Assembly (NCBI GenBank): GCA_003024785.1
Contig: PUQB01000141.1
Coordinates: forward strand, 149,476-213,475
DNA length: 64,000 bases
Direction of reading: 5' to 3'
From: Selaginella tamariscina
Lineage: Eukaryota > Streptophyta > Lycopodiopsida > Selaginellales > Selaginellaceae
The notes beneath the pieces were generated by a model, which was given only the letters and a program-made list of their open reading frames with translations, ran no database searches and had not been told where the DNA came from. Shown here piece by piece: positions 35,555 to 48,105 of this stretch. The position numbers were made by a program, and so were the translations under genes. Numbering within the stretch: position 1 is the first letter of the stretch; the number at the start of each line of letters is the position of its first letter.

Positions 35555-37949
35555 TTAACAAGTTGAAGAAACAGTGACAATCTGCTCTGACTCAACAACA
35601 CCAAGTGCAACACTCTTCACGATATCATCGGTCTGCACGTCGAAGTGAAAGGACATGGGAGGCTCCCCAACACTTCTACGTCCTTCCAGCATCTCCACAA
35701 TTTCGTGCATACTCGGCCGGTGCGACACAGTATCCTGTATGCACCATAGTGCTATGTACACCATGTCCTTCACCTGTTTGCCTTGTCCCATGGCAGAAGC
35801 TCGAATCCTCTCATCCACGACCTTGAACACATCCCCGTTGTTTTTTAACTGGTTAACCACCCAGGAAGGGAAATACCACACATCCTCCGTCTCCGATTCA
35901 CTCACTCTCCCCAAGTCTATATTCTTGCGACCGCCTACAAGTCCCAACAGTACCATACCGTAGCTGTACACGTCACATTTCTTGGTCGCTTGCCTCTCAC
36001 CATCCACTCTGAAGCGAGGTAACCCGGTGTTCCCCTCACACCTGTCTCCACCTGAGTCACCTCTCGGTTGGTGAGGAGCTTAGCCATTTCGAAATCTGCA
36101 ACCTTTGCAACGAACTTTTCATCCAAGAGTATGTTCTGAGGCTTGACATCTAGATGAAGGATTGGTTCGCTGCACTCCTGGTGAAGGTACGACAGTCCCC
36201 TGGCCATGCCGAGTGCGATGTCGACTCTTTGTTGCCAGCTTAGGCATGCGCCTTCTCTAAATATCCATCTATCCAGAGAACCGTTCGGCATAAACTCGTA
36301 GACAAGAAGCTTCTTATTTGCACCCTCTATGCAGAAGCCATACAACTTCACAACGTTCAGGTGGCTTATACCTCCGACGCCGACGAGCTCCGTCACAAAC
36401 TGCTTGGCACTGTCTCGCCAAGTTTCTTCACCGCAACATGTCTTCCATCGCTTGTCATCCCCTCGTACACCGTTCCATACCCGCCGGCACCGAGTTTCGT
36501 AGTAAATCCTTTTGTTGCACTCTCCAGCTCCATGTAAGTGTACCTCCGGGGCAGTCCCTGCATTGTGGATAGCAAGCTCTCGACTTCTCGAACGGCCTTG
36601 CTAAAGTAGTTAACTACAGAATACTTGACTATGGTCACCCATCCCTGTAGTTTATGTTTAGCTTTGGCCATTATCCCGTGCTCAACTAAAGCTAACGCTA
36701 GCATTGCTAGTAACCAGATACCTGCCAAAATGATTAGAAAGGTTACGCCTGCAGTTGATGTATCATCTCGGCAAAGGAATGCAGTGATGCTTCTGGTATC
36801 GTTATCCCGGCGCAAGCTCCCATACAACCAAGAAAATGCAAAGCACTGCCCAGTTGAATTGTCATAAAACACATTCCGTGAGGGCAATTGAGCGCAATGT
36901 TGAGCAGTGGTTCTCGGCAGAACCGGCTCCACGAACTTCATCGAAGGATATCCAACCCCATACAATAATAATCATAAAAATGACAATAAGTACTAAGAGA
37001 ATAAGGACTATCGCCGTACTCACAAATATTCTTGTTAGTTGGGTCACAAATGCCATAACTACCACATGCTAATGGAAGCTTGCAAGAGGAACCACCCCAA
37101 CTATCGGAGAATCTAACATCCGCAACCCAATCACTCGAGTTTGAATCATACCTGTACAGGATAAGATCACCATGGTTGTCGAGACCAAGATACGGTAATA
37201 CTGATGTTGAAGTTGGATGTTGTAAGTACCAGGTAAAACTCACGTTCTTTGCAACTGATTCGTAAGACAAGTAGATCTCGTTCCCTGTGTAATGGAGTAC
37301 AGCTTCGTAACCAGGACACGCTGTCTTCAAAACAGATCTTACTGACGATTCTCCACGGGTTTCCAAACTCCACACACCATAACTCTGCTGATACTGATAC
37401 CACAGGAGGTGGTCATCCATACAACACGAGACCTCCAGGCACAACCTTAGATACATATGATGTTAAGTTCATTCCGGACTTCAACAGTTGGCCGGGAAGT
37501 AAGATCAGTGGGATGTTCGAAACTTTGCCACGTCACAACGCTGTTTCTATAGAGAACAAGGTTGCCCGTGTCATTCAACTCTAGACTATTAAACACGATC
37601 TCAGACCATGGAAGAACCTCTGCAATTCTTTGCGGATGCTCGTAGAACAGGAACTGCAGCAATTTGAGATTCACCTGTTTTCAGCATGATCACGGCAAGA
37701 GAGATTGGGTTAAAGAAGCTCCCAGTGAAGTTCTCACTTATGTTGACAATGCTTCTGTTCCCCCAAAACGCCAGAGAGTATATCCATGCTTCCATTGCTT
37801 ACCACTGTGTAACCGAATGAGTTGGACTTTGGCGAAAGGTAGACTACACCGGTCTCTTCTAAGTTCCAGTTCCAAGGAATATCATACCTTTTACAAACAA
37901 CCTGTACAACAAACAGAGCAAGGAAGGTTACCCCCTTAAAGAAATCCAT
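35555..37949 (-). pseudogene. G-type (bulb) lectin S-domain receptor-like kinase, broken
   Basis: ATG at 37949 opens a signal peptide, MDFFKGVTFLALFVVQVVC. The bulb-lectin domain follows in several frames (NDTGNLVLYR, WQSFEHPTD near 37500), then an S-domain/EGF-like stretch with LPLACGSYGICDPTNKNIC near 37050. The membrane segment is AGVTFLIILAGIWLLAMLAL near 36740. The kinase has LGAGGYGTVYEG, AVKKLG, the catalytic loop ILHLDVKPQNILLD near 36150, and GTPGYLASEW. The usual HRD is HLD, and the DFG metal-binding motif is DFE near 36090. Frame changes fall near 36395, 36010, 37500 and 37780, so it is probably a pseudogene. Members of this family are plasma-membrane sensors. A short intron near 36930-37025 is likely. 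Confidence 0.85.
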
Positions 37950-38194
37950 TGCAAACCAAATGCCACTGCCTGCTATACACACAGCCGCCCTACTTGAATC
38001 CACCAAAGATATTTGTTGAGATCAAAAACCATAGACTAACATTTTTAGCGTCGTTAACAGCTCATTTTCACGCTAATTAAATCTCAAATGCATATCCTCG
38101 AATGCATATGCTTGGTATATTCTCTGTTATCGTGAGATGCAATTGCTTTAGGGTTTTATATTGCTCTGTTTCTAGGGTTAGGGTTCTTGCGAGA

Positions 38195-39177
38195 ATGTCT
38201 CAAGAGTCGACAGAGATGGTGCGCTTGGGGGCGGGGAGCTTCGCTACAATCTACGTATGGCAATCTCGAAACAATTTGGCGATCAAGTGTGTGGCAGATT
38301 TCGCTCGCAGTCCGGAGCTGAATCAGGAGTTCGAGAATCATCATAAAGCATACAGCGCTTGTGCAGATGGCAAGCTAATCTTCAAGATTCCCAAGCCAGT
38401 TGAGTACTATTCTTCTTTTCAGAGGCTGCTACAACAGTTGCAGATGGACCCGGAGTTGCTACCGTCAGTGCCGTCTGTGTACACCATGCAGAGGGTGTGG
38501 CCGATCCCTCCAGCTCTGGCGGCTTCGATCAGGACAAATTACTTCCCACCTGCTCATGCAGGATACCTCAAGCCGTTCGTCGCTCGGATCTATCTGGGGA
38601 GATCTCCTCAACGCACCCAGCAGCTTCGGGAGTCACGATTCTTCAACGCCAACAATTTCCCCTTGGATGCTAGTCGGTGCAGGGAACTCGGATTGCCTGT
38701 AGCGATTCTAGCCCAAGACATGGGAAAGACCCTTGCCAGGATTCATTATCACTCAGGTACATTGTATGCGTGTGTAACGATACACTCGGACTTTGTTCAT
38801 GTGTACACATTGTGTTTGACAGAACTAGATGGTCGGGATATAGAATTCGTGCTGGGTGGTGATGAAATAAACAGCTTTGTGGACACTGCATTCTCTTGCT
38901 TTGATTTCAACCAATGCAAGCCTCACAACAAGAATGTGGAGCTTCTTGTGAGCAGCTTTTTGATAACGATCCATACTATCCGAGGCCAGGAATGGAATTC
39001 TGGGAGGATTTCAAGCATTGGTATATGCGAGAGGCCTTCTTTGCACTGAAGAGTAAAGAGTGTTTGCAACTAGCCGAGAGCTTCATACACAAGATTGAGC
39101 AGGCAGTGGCTGCTAAGACTGCCAAGGAAGCTCCTGAAGGCAGAGGTAATGAGATGGCTATGCTTGAAACTTCTTAG
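38195..39177 (+). CDS. DUF3669-family protein (one frame break)
   Basis: ATG at 38195 (MSQESTEMVRLGAGSFATIY); an earlier in-frame ATG at 38102 would add 31 residues. The N-terminal part looks like a kinase N-lobe remnant (LGAGSFATIYVW, NLAIKCV). The DUF3669 signature is clear: LAQDMGKTLARIHYHS, then after a 66-nt intron (38757-38822) ELDGRDIEFVLGG, FDFNQCK, and in another frame DNDPYYPRPGMEFWEDF. The frame slips by one base in a run of five T near 38957. Since the rest is well conserved, an assembly error is as likely as a real lesion. No function is established for this family that I can cite. A TAGGGTTAGGGTT telo-box-like word lies just upstream at 38173. Confidence 0.8.
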
Positions 39178-40598
39178 CCTCAGTTTAATTCTTTCACACT
39201 AAAAGTAGGAATCTAAAGATCATACTTAAATATATTACGAATATGTGTTAGTATATATTAGTGCAAAAGTATAAATAAGAAAATTTTAAGATATAATATG
39301 TGTGTGTGCGTGTGTGTACACACTGTGTTCCTGTAAACTTATTTGTTAAGACAATAGGATGAAGGCAACTATATTTAAATATTAAACTCGTTATGTTTAA
39401 TCACAATTCTATTACCTTTTCTTTTTACATAAATGCCCATTATGCATATATGTATGTACATGTGCATTTTGAGAGAAAGAGGATTTAAACTTTATTTATT
39501 TAATAATATAAAAATTCATATATGATATATATGATATTTTTGTTTATAATATATATGTATAGGTATACTTACATATATGAATAAACAAAATCATATTATA
39601 CGATTTATATATGTAAATAATTTTTTAATAAATATTACTTTTAGTATTCATATATAATTAACAAGTATATATATATATATATATGAGTGTGAAAAATATA
39701 GCTATTATTATATATATTTATAAAATAAACTCATTTGACCACTCAAATGTGTATAAAATTTAATTAATTTTAATTTCAATCAATTTAATGCATAAATTTA
39801 ATAATTACTTATATGACTAATATTTAATTGTTTCACATTGGAAGTGGAAAACTTTAGAACCATTCCATGTGTTAATATATTTAGAATATGTTAAATATAT
39901 ATTAGTATATATTTTTTCATTTCAAATCACTGGTTAAGATTCAATCCTAATTCTAAACAATAAATAAAAAGATTCAATGATAAAATAATGTTTTCAAAGA
40001 ATATATTTTACAATTGTGATTTTAAAGTAAATATTTATATATTTAATTTTATGTTTATGATATAATTTTAAACTTTGTATGTTTAATCACAACTTGAAGA
40101 GCCTTTGTTTTTCCCTAGTATGCATGTACACTTTAAATGCACGTGTGTGTGTGAGAGAGAGAGAGAGAGGAATTTAAGCTTTGTTTATTTAACAATATAA
40201 TAAATACATTGCTAAATAAATCATTGTATCATGAGTGAGTACTTAGGCACTAAAAATTCAAAGTTTGATTAAATATAAAATAAAGGAAAAAATTAAAAAT
40301 TGTGTTAATCCAAATTCAAAATATAAGAAACAAAGAGGGGTGTGTGGGTGGTGTTTCATTAAAAATAAAATAAAATATGTGTGATAAGTGATAGCTCAAG
40401 TAAATTAAGAATAAGTTTTATTCTTCCTCCACTTAAGTGAAGCCCAAAGTCAAAAGATTAGGTTCTAATGTCTTGGTCTTCTTTATTAAGGGACTTAATT
40501 GGCAACCATGCATAATTTTTTTTTCTCTTTGTGCATGGGTGTTATTCAATTAGGGGTCTCACTTAGTTAAGGAGCTAAACATGCTCTTGGAGGTAGAT
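39178..40598. other. AT-rich intergenic DNA
   Basis: Long A/T-rich stretch with TATATA and GTGTGTG runs and a GA run near 40153-40168. No gene seen. A ~75-bp stretch near 40280-40355 resembles 42375-42445, on the other side of the solo LTR. Confidence 0.7.
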
Positions 40599-42335
40599 TG
40601 TCAGAGTTTTAACCCAAAGGGCCAACACGTGGCAACATGTGGCTGCCAAGTGGCCATTCGGTGTCATCACCCTGTGTGAGCAACGCTAAGTTTCCCAGAA
40701 CAACCCCAACCCCTAGGGTTAGACTCTAATGCCCAAGTGGATAGGAGACTTAGGGTTTAGCCTAAGTCTCCCTAGAATGTCTACCCCCAAAAACCTTTGA
40801 GGGATAACCCTAGTTGACTTAGGGTCTTGCCCTAGAAGACCTAGACAGGCTCATGCCCTAACCCCCATCAAGGAGACGTGTGTTTCACACATACCCCTGA
40901 CAGAGCTAAGGCATCGTCACTTACCCCTTGAGGAATCACCCTCATCCGGGAGTACAACCCCTTTAGGGCGACAAGGGGTACCCTGAACCACGACTAACCC
41001 CTAAGGGTTTGAGTGGCCAAGTTATACCCTAGACCTAGGGCTAGTACTTAGTGAGGACACGAGTGTGCGCTGTAGGCGGACACGAGTGTTCTACTAAGCA
41101 AACTCCCTAAGGCTAGGTTTGGGATAACCCTAAGCACATGACCTTGCGAGTGCCTCACGAAAGGGCTCCTGCTAACATGTTTAGGTTGTTCAACCCTTGA
41201 ATTCCAAGGAGAACACTCCCTAGCCAAGTGTGCCAAAGCCACCTAGTATGAGACCTAACCTCCCTTGAGCGGATGCCCAAGGCTTAGCACCCTAGTGCAA
41301 GCACAAGCATGTCTGTTTGCTAAAGTATCCAACCCCTTTGGCAACAAGCCCATGACATAACCCCAAAGGGCGTGCCTTAGGCGTTGTACCATGTGACGTT
41401 TAGCCTAGTGTCACATCTTCATGTGACACTGCCTTCCCGATGTGGGCTATCATGCCATAGCCCTTAGATTCAAGAGTTGCACCAAGTACCACAAACGTGG
41501 CTCCTAAATGCCAACTCTAGAACCCCTCAATTATCCCTCAAGACTCGGTAAGGAAACCCTATCAATCAAGAACCCACGCCCATTGGACAAGGACACGAAG
41601 TGCCCTGGTTAATTGTGAGTGTTGCTCCTAGCTTGACGTGGAGGAGGAGGCTGGAGACAAGCCTCAACCTCTGCTTCTTGGAACGTGCATTCCGACAAGT
41701 CCTCCCATGAATGGATTTGCCAACGTTAAGGGTAAGCTACCCCGAAGGTGGGACGTACCCCTGTCGTCTGGAAGTTAGGGCGGTACAACAGAAGGTTGTA
41801 CCTTAACGACACAAGCTGAAGCTTGCACCGGCAGAAGAGCAACGGACTCAGTCATGAACCCAGGAGCTCTCCTACGTATACTCTACCTTATTTATGTGAC
41901 GGAGCCCCCCCCCCCCTTTTCCTGTTTGTTTAGTGGGCTGGCACTGAATTCTAGCCCCTTAGATAAATTAGCAATATGAGCCTATAACTCACCCTTACTC
42001 CTACCCCTAAACCCTACCCAAGGGGTGGGGGTTTAGGGCGTGGGTTAGGTCAACCCTAGGGGTGTTCCTAACCCTACTTAACACCCGAACTCATCTGCAA
42101 AGACCAATCAGCCTATTCGGGACGTTAAAATTGGGGGGGTTTCTAAAAGGTAAGTTCTAGCTTCGCTTAGAGTTTCCTGTAAATACCTAATGACACCCGG
42201 CCAGACCATCACCAGATACCCAAGTGCACTAAGCGGGCCTGTTCCTACTACATCTAGGGTCCATCAACATAGTACAGTAAGTAACAACAGTCAACGTCCA
42301 AAGTAAAGGGTCGAGTCATAGTAAAAACTATGACA
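40599..42335 (-). repeat. Solo LTR, long-LTR family (1737 bp)
   Basis: TGTCAGAGTTTTAACCC to GTAAAAACTATGACA, with the exact 5-bp target duplication TAGAT at 40594-40598 and 42336-42340. It looks like the product of LTR-LTR recombination. It is full length for the family. Confidence 0.95.
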
Positions 42336-42447
42336 TAGATTAATGCATTAGCAAACACAAACACTCCATTAAAGCATAGGAGAAAAAAAAATTGTGTGAG
42401 TCCAAATTCAAAACATAAGAAACAAAGAGGGGGTGGGTGGGTGGTTA

Positions 42448-43873
42448 TTAGAGTTTTAACCCAGAGGGTTAATATGTGGTTGTCAAGTGGCTTTTAGCGT
42501 CAATTCCTTATGTGAACAATGGCAAGTTTTTTAAGATAGCCCCTAGAGCCTAACTCAGATGCCTAAGTAGACACAAGACTTAGGGTCCCCCCGCTAAGTC
42601 CCTAGAATGACTATCCTTCAAACCTTAGAGGATAACTTGAGTAGACCTTAGGATCTTGTCCCAAAAGACCTAAACAAATTCATGCCCCAACCCCATTAAG
42701 GAGACATGCCTTGTACATACCCCTGTGACAAAGTCAAAGCATTGTGACTTACCGCTTGAGAAATCACCCTCATAAGGGATTACAACCTTGTTAGGGTGAC
42801 AAGGGGTGCCCTAAACCACGACTAACCCCTAAGTGGTCAAGTTATACCTTAGTCCTAGGACTAATACTTAGTGAGGACATGAGCAAACTCCCAAAGACTA
42901 GGTTTGGATAACCCTAATTACACAACTCACAAATGCCTCATGAAAGGGCCTAGTTATGAGACTCAACCTCCCTTGAGCCGATGCCCAAGGTTTAACACCT
43001 TAATGTGAGCACAAGTACACATGCTTACTATAGTATCTAACCTGGCGTTAACCCTAAAGACAACCCCAAAAGGTGTGCCTTAGGCATTGTACCGTGCACC
43101 AGGTGTCATCAATGCCAACTTTAAAACCCCTTTATTACCCTTAGGAACTCGGTAAGGAAACCCTATCAACCAAGAACCCATGACCATGGTTGGACAAGGG
43201 CACGAACATGTTTTACTTAGCTGTGAGTGTTGCTCTTAACTTGATGTGGAGGAAGAGGCTAGAGACAAGTCTCAACCTCTAACTCTCTGAACCTGCAGTT
43301 TAACAAGACCTCATAAGCATGGATTCGCCAAAGTTAAGGGTAGGTTACCCCGAATGTGGAACGTACCCCTATTGTCTGGAAGTTGAGGCAGCAGAATAGA
43401 GAGTTGTGCCTTGATGACTAAAGCTTATAACGGGAGAAGAGTAACAAACTCAGTCGTGAACCCAAGAACCCTCACTCCTACATACTTTACCTTATTTATG
43501 TGATGCCCATCCCCCCCCCTGCCCTCCTCTTTTTATATGTGTAAGTGGGTTGGCACAAAATTTTAGCCCCTTAATTAAATTCACGAGATGAGCTTATAAC
43601 TTGACCTTACTCCTACCCCTAAACCCTACCCAAGGGGGTGGGGGTTTTAGGGTGTGGGTTAAGGCAAACCTAGGGTTAGGTCAACCTTAGGTGTTCTTAA
43701 CACGTCAAACTCATCGCATTAACCAATTAGCCTAATTGGATGTCAAAATCGAGGGGTGGGTTTTTTAAAAGGTAAGTTTTAACTTTGTTTAGAGTTTTCT
43801 GCAAATACCTAATGACACCCGGCTAAACCATCATCAGATACCCTGCACTAAACGGGTATGTTTCTTATCCAAT
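42448..43873 (-). repeat. Truncated LTR, long-LTR family
   Basis: Begins near 42448 with a diverged TATTAGAGTTTTAACCC and runs collinear with other members until CTAAACGGGTATGTTTC near 43865, missing the last ~130 bp. It is more diverged than its neighbours, hence older. Confidence 0.85.
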
Positions 43874-44040
43874 GTCATAGTTCTAACCTAGTGAGTTGAC
43901 TACCTGGGTAAAGATTGTGGGATATGTAGACAAAAAGACTTAAGCGTAACTAAGTCATTATGACTAGGACCCTCTCATAAACACCAATTGGCCCTTTGCC
44001 TAGTTGGCATAAGGGAGAGGGAAAGGTTGTGACATTTGCA
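43874..44040 (-). repeat. Inverted copy of a block found inside another LTR
   Basis: This ~165-bp stretch is the reverse complement of 16733-16862 in the left-hand LTR of the nested element. Shared words include CAATTGGCCCTTTGCCTAG, TTGGCATAAGGG and GTCATAGTTCTAACCT. The block is absent from the other LTR copies seen here. Confidence 0.8.
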
Positions 44041-44042
44041 AT

Positions 44043-45030
44043 TGTTAGAGTTTTAACCTGAAGGGCCAACATGTGGCTGCCAAGTGGCCATCCGGCGTCA
44101 GCACCCTAATGAGCAACGCTAAGTCTTCCAAGATAACCCTAAGAGTCTGACTTAGAGGCCCAATTAGGCAAAAGATTTAGAGTTCTACCCTAAGTCCCTA
44201 GAATGACCATCCCCTGAACCCTAAAGGATAACTCGAGTAGACTTTTAGGATCTTGTCCCAGTAGACCTAGATAGGTTCATGCCCAACCTCATCAAGGAGA
44301 TGTGCCTGCACATACCCCCATGACAAAGCTAAGGCATCGTCACTTACCCCTTGAGGAATCACCTGCATTCAGGAGTACAACCACCCTAAACCACGGCTAA
44401 CCCTTAAGGGTTTGTGGGCCAACATACCCAGACCTAGGGCTAGTACTTAGTGAGGACACGAGTGTGTGCCGTAGGTGGACACAAGTGTTCTTCTAAGCAA
44501 ACTCCCTAAGGCTAGGTTGGATAACCCTAAGTACATGACCTTGCGAGTGCCTCACGAAAGGGCTCCTGCTAACTTGTTTAACCCTTGGATTCCAAGGAGA
44601 ACACTCCTCTAACCAAGTGTGCCAAAGCACACCTAGTTATGAGACCTAACCTTCCTGAGCGAATGCCCAAGGCTTAACACCCTAGTGCAAGCACAAGCAT
44701 GCATGTTTGCTAGAGTATCCAACCCCTTGGCGATAAACCCAAGTACAACCCCAAAGGCATGCCTCATGCATTGTATCGCGACGTTAGCCCAATGTCACAT
44801 CTTCATGACACTGCCTTCCACGATGTGGGCTATCATGCATAGTCCTTAGATCAAGAGTTGCACCAAGTGTCACAAATGTGGCTCTAGAACCCCTCAGTGA
44901 ACCCTCAGGAACGTTACCTAGTGAACTAGGTAACGTGAACCTGTCAAACAAGATCCCACGCCCACAATTGGACAAGGACATGGATGTGCCTTGCTTGATG
45001 TGAGGAGGAGGTTGGAGATAAGCCTCAACC
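44043..45030 (-). repeat. Truncated LTR, long-LTR family
   Basis: Starts TGTTAGAGTTTTAACC at 44043 and is collinear with family members up to GAGATAAGCCTCAACC near 45030, where an oppositely oriented relative begins. Confidence 0.88.
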
Positions 45031-45034
45031 CTAC

Positions 45035-46810
45035 CTGGTTTTGCATAATGCAAAGGGGATAATGAAACTTATGTAAGCTTTTGGTTGACTTTATATAGAG
45101 TGATATATTTGTTTGGTTAATTTTCTCTAACATTATCTAGTCTTGGAGTTGGACATCAACGAGAATTGACATTTTAGAGGCGAGGAGTGTATCATAGTTT
45201 TACTATAACTTGACCCTTTATTTTGAAGGCTAATTATTGTTTATGTGATAAGCCCTAGTGTAGAAGAAACATGTCTGCTTAGTGCACTTAGGTATCTTGT
45301 GATGGTCCAGCTGGTGTAATAGATATTTACAAAAAACTTTGAGCGAAGTTAGCACTTCTATTTAAAAAATTCTTCCACAATTTTAATGTCTTAGTTAGGT
45401 TTTTCAATTAGTGCAAATGAGCTCGACATGTTAAACAGAGCTAGGAACACCCCTAGGGTTTCCCTAACCCAGTCCTAAATCCCCACCTCTCAAGTAGGGT
45501 TTAGAGGTAGGAGTTAGGTTAAGTTAAAACTCATCTTGTTTAACTAAGGGCTGGCATTTCGTGCCAGCCCACTTACACATATAGGAAAAGAGGAGGAGTA
45601 AAAGGGCTTCGTCACATAAATAAGTTATGGTATATGTAGGAGAGTTCTTAGGTTCCTAACAAGAGCTTGTTATTCTTCTATTGGTGCAAGCTCTAGCTTG
45701 TGTTGTTAAGGCACAACCCTATATTATCGCCTCAACTTTTAAAAATAGGGTACATTCCACCTTCAAAGTAACCTATCTTAATGTTAGTGAATCCATGCAT
45801 GGAAGTCTTGTCTGATTGCACATTTCAAGAGGCAAAGGTTGAGGATTGTCTTTAGCCTCCTACTCCACATCAAGCTAAGAGTAACACTTAAACTAAGTAA
45901 GGCATGCTCATGTCCTTGTCCAACTGTGGTCGTGAGAACTTGGTTGACAAGTTTCTACCAAGTTCTTGAGGGATAATGTAAAGTTCTAAAGTTGGCATTT
46001 AAGAACCACATTTGCGCACCTGGTGCAACTCTTGAATTTAAGGGGCTATGGCATGATAGCCCATATCTAGGAAATAATGTCATATGAAGATGTGACACTA
46101 GGCTATTTGGCACACAATACAATGCCTAAGATACACCTTTTGGGGTTGTTTCATGCGGTTAACGCTGAGGGGTTGGATACTATAGTAAGTAGGCGTACTT
46201 GTGCTCACATTAGGGTACTAAGCATTAGGCATTGGCTCAAAGAAGGTTAGGTCTCGTAACTAGTGTGGCAATGCACACTTGACTAGGGGTGTTCTCCTTG
46301 GATCCAGGAGTTAAACAACCTAAGCTCGTTAGTAGAAGCCCTTTTGTGAGGCACTTGTGGGGTTGTATTTAAGGTTATCCAAACCTAGCCTAAGGGAGTT
46401 TGCTTAGTAAAACACTTGTGTTTGCCTATAGTGCACACTCATGTCCTCACTGAGTACTAGCCCTAGGACTAAGGTATAACTTGACCACTCAGTCGTGATT
46501 CAGGGAACCCCTTGTCACCCTAAAGGGGCTGTACTCACCGATGAGGGTAATTCCTTAAGGTAAGTCACAATGCCTTGGCTTGTCACGGGATATGTACTAA
46601 GCATGTTCTCCTTAATGAGGTTGAGGCATGAGTCTCTCTAGGTCTTTTGGGGCAAGGATCCTAAAGTTTACTTGGAATCTTCTAAGGTTCGGAGGATAGT
46701 TATTCTAGAGGACTTAGGGTAGGACCCTAAGTCTTGTGCTAGCTGTCTTGGAAGACTCGGCATTGCTCACACAAGGAATTGACATTAGAAGGCCACTTGG
46801 CCAAATCTTT
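45035..46810 (+). mobile_element. 3' end plus LTR of a long-LTR element
   Basis: 45035-45186 matches the inverted start of the interior at 17309-17460 and ends in the purine tract GAGGCGAGGAGTG. The LTR follows from about 45187 (TATCATAGTTTTACTATAAC) to about 46810, lacking its last bases. The element is oriented opposite to the LTR on its left, so the two meet tail to tail. Confidence 0.85.
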
Positions 46811-48105
46811 CTACTAAGCTAACCAAGCTAGGATGAAGAGCAGGCTACAATAAACTTAGCCTCACATGTTCTGCCATGTTTGGATCTCATGAAACAAGGT
46901 TTTGAAACTTGATCCCAAACTGCTAGACAATTTCCCTTGACAATTGTTTTAAGTCTCAAAAAGCTGTGGTTAAATCCTCTAGCTTGCCAAAAGCTTACTT
47001 GAAATGGTGCACAAATTGTTCTAATCTTATTGATTGTTAATGAGAATGTTATTGTACCATTGCAAAACAAGTCATTGTAAACAAGTGGGGAACCAATTAT
47101 TAAGATTATACCATCATGGGAGTCAGTAATTTTTTGAAAGTGCTCCCATCAATAGTACATGTCCATTTGTAGCCCCTTAAGGAACTAAAGACGAACACAA
47201 GGATTTAAAATTAAAAGGTGTACTTGCATTTTGCTATATGCTTTGATGAATTCTTTATAAAATAGTTGTTTGAATTACCATGATACATCGAATGATTGGA
47301 AATGCCATTACTTCAAAATAGATAAGAGAACCATAAAGTGAAAGAACAACAACAATTAAAGTTCCTATACTTTTAAAGAGTTACTTGGCGTCCACACTAA
47401 TGAGAGGCTTGAGAGTAAATTGTGACTTGATTAAAGCTTCCCCATACAAAATATTTATACATGAACATTACACCAAGATTAAATTCCATATGGTGACCAA
47501 ATTAAACTTCACATAGTTATACTACGCCATGATTAAATTCCACGTGGCTACAATTAACCACATGGCCTTACAACTAAATGACACATCAACATGCTAACAC
47601 AACAACACATGTTTTAACTAATGGAAACTATAACGGAAATTGTAAAAGAAAACCTTAAGTCTAATAGTTAAATATTTTTCATTATAATTATCTTTAATAT
47701 TTAATTATTAAGAAAGACATATGACATAAATAGTGGACATACAAAACATAATTAGTATAAAAGCCTTCTATGCATATCATTATTATATCATGTACATGGG
47801 ATAGTGACACGTTCTAAATAATATGCAAATAATAATATATTAAAAACACTTGAATACAATTTTAAATAAATAATACTTAATTATTAAATTAAAAAAATTT
47901 ATAAATAAAGGAAGAACATATTTAACAAGTTTCATAACATAAATTCTCGCCTTACAAAGTTTAATGAAATATATACTTTTGAATGCATATATGTCACACA
48001 CAACCCTTGCATAATATTCTTTAGTATATACCTTTATTAAGTTAAAACCCTTGCATAATATTCTTTAGTATACCTTTATTAAGCTCATATGTACATCTGA
48101 ACCAT
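46811..48105. other. AT-rich intergenic DNA
   Basis: No gene recognised. A short direct repeat of about 30 bp (ACCCTTGCATAATATTCTTT) occurs at about 48004 and 48047, just upstream of the PPR-like gene. Confidence 0.65.

Noticed and set aside
36625-37072. Plus-strand frames opposite the receptor kinase
   Set aside because: The kinase and lectin motifs on the minus strand explain the coding signal.
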